Shown here one piece after another: positions 58,574-64,000 of a stretch of DNA of 64,000 nucleotides. The translations under genes were made by a program, and so were the position numbers. Under the pieces are notes generated by a model that searched no databases, was not told the DNA's origin, and worked only from the letters and a program-made list of their open reading frames with translations. The DNA is from Lindgomyces ingoldianus (taxonomy: Eukaryota; Ascomycota; Dothideomycetes; Pleosporales; Lindgomycetaceae). Location of the stretch: NCBI RefSeq assembly GCF_010093535.1, contig NW_022985169.1:1-64000 (forward strand), given 5' to 3'. Positions within the stretch are counted from its first letter, which is position 1, and the number at the start of each line of letters is the position of its first letter.

Positions 58574-59681
58574 CTCGTCGTTGAAGTGCTCAGTTGCGCG
58601 CGCAGAGGGAGTCCAGTGAGGATGTCGACGAGAGGACTATGTGTAGCGCACACGGCCATTCCAAGGAAGAAGCAAGCAATACGGTCAATCACGGTGTGGC
58701 ATGGCCGCTCTCTGGGGCTATTTGAGGCGTCGATGTCGTGGCACAGCCAAGCAACGCAGCAGAAAGAGACCGGACGGAGATGGATATGGCAGCAGCCCTA
58801 GAGCGGTTCGACGGTTCGAGGTGGAATGCGTACCTTGGCTGTGTGGGAAAATAACAGCGACACGGACTGGTATATTACCGCCCTGGTCCAATCGAGGGCA
58901 GCGCACCACGATAACCACAGATGACAAACGGCGCAGAATGTTGGGCGGCGATGCTGGAACGGCCGCTGATAGGTCGAGGTGTGAAAGCCTGCCATCCGAT
59001 GAGCAGCCGTCAACCGCCCGTCGACAGCCTGGTAGGGCCAGGAAGGCTTGCACCCGCCTCACCGCCGCTGGCTGCCGAGTGCATCACCACCACGGCCGCC
59101 CGACACGCTGTCTCCGCCTTCTTCTGCAGTCTTTCTATGTGGATCTATCCTCCCTCCTGCAATACATCATCGCGGGGCACGAGCTGTCTGCCTAGGCTCA
59201 CTCCTCCCACCAGCCGGTGAGACCAATCCCCGCCCGTTTCTCGAGGGCTGAGTGCGCGCATTGAGCCCTTACTGCGCCCCCCCACAACACCCTGCACCTG
59301 TACCACACCTGTACCACATCTCTACCTTACAGGTACCCACCGCATCCACAGGCACCACTCTCCAGAGCTGAGGGCCCTCGTAATCTAGCCTCATTCATCT
59401 CCCAAGGGTTCATGGCAGCTGTCCTGCCACACTAAACCCTCACCGTCTCTCTGCCCGACCCTGTAAGTGGCCTTCCGTGTCCAAACTTCAAATTACTTCA
59501 GCCATGGTCTCTGGCCAACCCCCCGAAAGCCCCTCATGTTCTGCAGCTTTCTTTATCCTCGGTCAGCCCTCTCGCTTGCCTTTCCCTAGTCTCTTCCATC
59601 CCCTCATCACTCCTGTATCGCTTAATCTGGCTATTCATTTCCCGATCGAGCGTTCACGTGTTCATCCATTGATTGTCCACC
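58574..59681. promoter_or_regulatory. Shared 1.1-kb upstream region of two divergent Zn(II)2Cys6 regulators
   Basis: It lies between ATGs at 58,573 (minus) and 59,682 (plus). It contains long pyrimidine-rich tracts before 59,682, typical of fungal promoters, and a TTCACGTGTT E-box-like motif at 59,653. No gene is supported inside: GC-rich overlapping frames at 58,701-59,251 on both strands lack domains. Confidence 0.55.
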
Positions 59682-62122
59682 ATGGCTTCAGAACCGAATC
59701 CCTCTTCCTCCAACAACGACCTAATGGCGCTTGAAACTCCTCTGCTTCGTGTGAGCCGACCTGTGGCTGCTTGCTCGCGGTGTCGGGCAGCCAAGGTCAA
59801 GTGCGATGGCAAATTGCCCGCCTGCACGGCATGTGAGAAGTCGAATCGAGCCTCCGAGTGCTCCAGCACCAACGACCAGTTCGCCCGGGGCAAGGAAAGG
59901 AGTTATGTGGCCACCCTGGAAGCCCGGGTCGAGAGGCTCGAGAAGAAGATCGCCGAGGCCAGAGCAAGAAGGAAATCATCGTCCGTGTTGATGCAAGATG
60001 CCGACAGTGCCACTCCACGCCGGACTTCTGTGGACACCCTGAAGGCCCCTCGCCCCATCAGCAAACGCGCCGCGCGAAGAAAAGAGGCTTCAGATATCGA
60101 CGATTTAGTGTCCGATTTCGGTCTGCTGTAGGTGTATCCCTCGTAAGCTGTCCACGTGTGCAACAGCTGAGCAATCTCCAGTGCCGTCAATGCAACGGCA
60201 AGAGACTTCTATGGCTTCACTTCAGCAATGTCGTATGCTCGGCTCGTTCTATCGGCGAGCGCTAAGGAAGCCTTACCTTCTGGGCTTCACAAAGCTCTCC
60301 CCCCGAGATTTGCTGCAACACCCCTCATCCAGCATTATCTAAACAATGTCTTCATGCTTCTACCCATCTTCGATGAAGCCAGCCTGTATGCCTGTATTGA
60401 TGCCGTTTATCATCCAGATGATAATGCTTCGGCTTTCGATCACTGGATTGTTCGTATGGTACTTGCAATAGCATGTTTATCACAGTCCGAGTCCCGCGGA
60501 GACACCTTGTATTCTGATGCAGTTGGCCACGTCAATGCCGCTCTCGAGCATGCGGAGGAGGTTCTACATCCAGGATTTGTCAGCAGTATCCAAGCGCTGA
60601 TACTCCTCGTCGAGTACGCAATCATGGATCCTCACCATTTCGACAGCTGGACATTGATTGGTGCCGCGTCAAGGGCCATGGTCGATCTCGGGATTCATCA
60701 AGATCCGTCACGGAGCACCGCAATATCAAGAGCCAAGCTCGAGATTCGGAGAAGAGTGTACTGGTGCGTATACGCGCTAGACAGGTAAGCGTCAACAACA
60801 GCCTTATGGTGATAACGCTGACAGATTGAAGGTCAACATCTCTTGTTCAGACTAGAGCTTTCTCCTTCTCCGATGATTCCAGCCACGTCTCCTTTCCATT
60901 CAGCTCACAGTCCACGTCCCCCAAACACTCGTCTCCGCACACGCAGGTCTTCCTTCAGTCTTTCGACGCCGCTCTCGACCTCTTTCGAATACGCGAAATC
61001 CAATCTGGCTGGTACATGGATCTTTTCCAGTCGGGGCGTGAACCTTGGCGAGACCCATATCCATATATATGGAAGCAGTACGCCAAGATGACGAGTTGGT
61101 TTCAAGAAATGCCATCAAGCATACTACCGTCAACAAAGACGTTCTTTGAATTAGAGCTTCTATACAGCTACGTCTACATTCTCTCTCCAAGCCCACGCAT
61201 ACCCCACATTCACGAATACGCTCAAAGGTTAATATTCGAGCACTGTATTGCCTATGCCACTAATCTTCTAGCCCTCATCTCAAAGCCATCGAATACAACG
61301 AAGCCGCCAGTGACTTTCTATGATGCCATGCGCGCATACATGACCGGCCGTCAATTCGTCGACGTCCTATCCCGCAACCTGGACGTTATCCTCGACCCAA
61401 TGCCTCCCACACCACCAGCTCCCTCCGTGCCTCCATCGACATCCGAGGACCCTCTTGCACCACCAGCACAAATTCCACCTCCTACCTTCCCATCGCCAAT
61501 CATACCAGATGGCCAATCTACCCCCAAAGACCCCACAACAAGAGCCATCAACGCCATCAATGACTTCACAACCATTCTCTCCCGCTTCGGCCTCCGCTTC
61601 GGCTTCACCCACTGGCGCGACCGCTTCCAACGAGAATCTTCAGCCCTCCAATCGCAGCTCTACCACCGCGCATCCATCTCCCCAATCCCCTCACCCCCGG
61701 CCCATGCCATCCAGCCACAGCCAGGATACCACCCACAGCCATGGATCCCAGCAACAAGCCCCCAGCAAATCTACCACAGCCCGGGCCAGGGCCATAACTA
61801 CCCCACAACCCCGCCCTCGGCCTATACTCCCCAACCCAGCCCCTTTTCGACAAGTCCATATGCGCCATCGCCGTTTGCGACCCACACTCCGTCCACGCAG
61901 ATGAGTGATTGGACGACGCCGTCACCACAGCCAGCTCCCGGGCCTGCGCAGACAAGTATATTGGAGATGCCGCAGCCGACAGAGGGGAGGGTAAGGCAGG
62001 CTTTGGTGTACGGGCCCGGTTTGCCGCCAGCGGGGCATCCGGCAAATGCGCAAATTGGGGGGCAGGAAGGGGGTAGCGGATGGGATGCGCAAGGACAAGG
62101 TCAGGGCCAGGGTCAGTGGTAA
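59682..62122 (+). CDS. Zn(II)2Cys6 transcription factor with Pro/Gln-rich C-terminus
   Basis: Exons 59,682-60,127, 60,182-60,784 and 60,832-62,122 give exactly 780 codons (779 residues). Introns are 54 and 47 bp. The cluster is C31-x2-C34-x6-C41-x6-C48-x2-C51-x8-C60, followed by a coiled coil (VATLEARVERLEKKI). The fungal_trans domain includes RRRVYWCVYALDR directly before the second splice and TRAFSFSDDS after it, then FQSGREPWRDPYPYIWK. The last 220 residues are rich in P, S, Q and end in GQ repeats. The ATG at 59,682 (CCACCATGG) is in a strong context. Target unknown. Confidence 0.9.
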
Positions 62123-63218
62123 TAATATTGAATTTGCGGATTGTAGATTTGCAGAGTATGTATGGATTATCAGAAATGCGTATATGATTTCACTTTAGTG
62201 GGAGTTCTGTTAGTCTTGAGACATCATTTGAGAAAGTTGGAAAGGGGGGGTTTTCAGACAACATGGAATTGGAATAGTCCTGTACCGAGGTATATATAAA
62301 AGCCAGTGACTTGTTAGGGTATTATTCGTACAACTTTAATGAGGCAATCTCAACCCTTTTTCTTTTCTTTTCTTTACATCCAACGGCCTTGATTGAGATT
62401 CCCGCTCACTTCGCCAGCAAGAATCTAGAACAACATTAGGTTAAATAAAGATCAACCTAACCCTGACCTCAGCGAAATACAGTTCGTGTGTTAAGCTCAT
62501 GCACGTATTCAGGCCTACATCTAAACATCAGATATTAGGTCTAGAAGCAAGATAAATGAAACTAGATGTACTACGTAGATGCTATCTTTCTTTTTATTTG
62601 TTGTAAGAAGTGGCATGTATGGAGCTCAGCAGTCTGTCACTTTCTTCTGGCTAGTAGAAACTTACCTTGCAGCTTGAGCGGCTGGTTTACATGCGCAATG
62701 GACTTATGCTTTGTTGGGGTTTTTTTTTTCTGGTTAACTGGATTGATTGCTGCAGCTGCACTTGTTAGTGTAATGGGTTGTGCCACATGCAAGGATGCTG
62801 TGTGGCGTCTGCCAAGTTGGGTTTCCCGCGGCTGACAAATTCCCAACTCCATCAAATGAAAAATCAATCGCCACAACTCAACTGATAAAAATATAGCACA
62901 AATTTTGGCGCACATGTACGTTGCGTTTAATTTAAATACCATTCAAGCGTCCCTACGGATGGACTGCACGCTTACAATGCTAAGCGGAATGCGATTTGTC
63001 CTGGACTACACTACAAATATATCTAAACCTGCTCTTCCGCGAACCGGACCAAACCAAACCAAAGGCGCACTCGCAATGCTCCCCCAATGCTCCCTAAGAC
63101 ACAAAGAAAGCCGACCAAGCAAATTCTCATCTTTCAATTCGGAAATCCGGACCTCCGAGCTACGTGGCAGGGTGGATAGGAGATGCATCGGGGGTCGGAT
63201 TGCATCGGGTCTGAGTAA
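62123..63218. other. Intergenic region between convergent genes
   Basis: No gene is supported. CT-rich runs (near 62,356-62,378) and a T-run (62,722-62,731) occur. Overlapping frames at 62,566-63,222 lack domains. Confidence 0.4.
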
Positions 63219-63986
63219 TTAAGGACTACTGAGAGCTAGGCACGCGTCTACGGCCAGCCCGACTCTGTGAATAAAAGTTAGTTCGCAAGGAACAGAGCAA
63301 CTCCTCCCACCTCATTGCACATCCCAGCCAAGGCCTCCAGCAGCCAAACAGTTAAGCAACGGAGCGGAGGGTAGGAACTAGAATTTCACGTACCTTCCCT
63401 CTTTCATCCTAACAACATCATCAATAACCTCCCTATCCAACGCTGGAAACATCCCCGCCAACGTCTCAACTACAACCCGATGCTCCTGCCTTTGTATCCG
63501 TCGCGCCTCTTCCGCTTCCGCGGACGCTTGCCTCGCCGCCGCGTCCTCGGCTGACAGGCGTTCGCGATATCGCTGTTCTTCCGCGGATCTCCTCTGCTGC
63601 CCCCCCGCCTTCTCATTAAATTGCGGAGATGTTGCCGTCCCGGTCCTAGGGTAATCGCTAGAGCGACGCGGTTGCGCGGGAGGCGCGGGAGAGAGGCGCG
63701 GGGTGCTGCCTGGTTGCGGGGTTGAAACGGGGTGGGAAGTTGATGTAGCTGTAGTATCATTGTCGGAGAAGATACGACCGATGGTACTGAGTGGCCGTTG
63801 GATCGTGCGGAGTAAGCCTGCTACGGCTGCGTTTTCTTCCTCGGGGGGCTCGCCATCGTTTCCAGTGTTGCGGAGACTAGTTGAGCGACGCGGGCCTGCC
63901 TTTTCTGCCTCTAGTGAATTCCGCGGCGTGACTTCCGGCCGTGAGAGGGAGGATTTCTCGGACAGGTGGAGGTGCGGTGATGGCAT
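63219..63986 (-). CDS. CUE-domain protein (ubiquitin-binding), possibly extending past the edge
   Basis: Exons 63,986-63,394 and 63,264-63,219 are joined by a 129-bp intron (GTACGT donor, TTCACAG acceptor); 212 residues. CUE domains bind monoubiquitin. Here the domain is C-terminal: residues about 168-198 read VVETLAGMFPALDREVIDDVV, with the MFP signature, and the second exon supplies the last helix (VGLAVDACLALSS). The upstream part is disordered (S/P/T) followed by a long charged helix rich in E, R and A (about residues 125-165). The frame remains open upstream of the ATG at 63,986, so the real start may lie beyond the window. Confidence 0.82.
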
Positions 63987-64000
63987 GCGGCGATGGCCGG

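Noticed and set aside
58701..59251. Long overlapping frames in the GC-rich region between the two regulators.
   Set aside because: Open frames occur on both strands through high GC, with no domain, no splice continuity and Arg/Pro/Ser-rich composition.

Overview
The window is nuclear DNA of a filamentous ascomycete (Pezizomycotina). The evidence is short 47-69 bp GT-AG introns with CTRAY branch sites, two Zn(II)2Cys6 regulators, typical filamentous-ascomycete gene families, and transposons carrying dense one-directional C-to-T / G-to-A change of the RIP (repeat-induced point mutation) type. I cannot place it below subphylum. No rRNA, tRNA, CRISPR array or telomere repeat was seen.

The window has two compartments. 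Positions 1 to about 30,200 are an AT-rich transposon graveyard with no intact gene. It can be read as nested insertions. A pogo-like DNA transposon (3,797-20,264) was split by a minus-strand Ty1/Copia element (5,022-18,095). That element was split in turn by a plus-strand Ty1/Copia element (7,600-14,126, 5-bp target duplication ACTAT). Around this nest are further pogo-like elements (1,656-3,511; 23,796-25,985; non-coding relatives), an LTR pair with no visible pol (20,417 to about 23,690) that carries a long-TIR element with an 8-bp duplication (21,210-22,554), and several solo LTRs. A barely mutated relative of the central Copia element runs off the left edge (1-718).

Positions 30,200-34,650 form a small unmutated gene island on the minus strand: a divergent acetohydroxyacid synthase (AHAS) and an Mpv17/PMP22-family gene whose 5' end looks broken. 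A second transposon patch (34,650-36,430) follows. Degenerate copies of one unidentified repeat lie on both sides of the island (29,880-30,075 and 36,196-36,395).

Positions 36,430-64,000 are ordinary gene-dense euchromatin. In order they hold a 13-exon HSPA12-type Hsp70, a single-pass membrane protein, a proline/serine-rich protein, a cysteine-rich membrane protein, a membrane-anchored GH43 glycosidase, a C2H2 zinc-finger protein, three lineage-type hypothetical proteins, two divergently transcribed Zn(II)2Cys6 transcription factors, and a CUE-domain protein. They do not form an obvious pathway. The most functionally suggestive item is the AHAS, which has valine where the conserved proline of the sulfonylurea-binding site normally sits. 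Exon structures were deduced by reading frame and family resemblance, with no transcript data.
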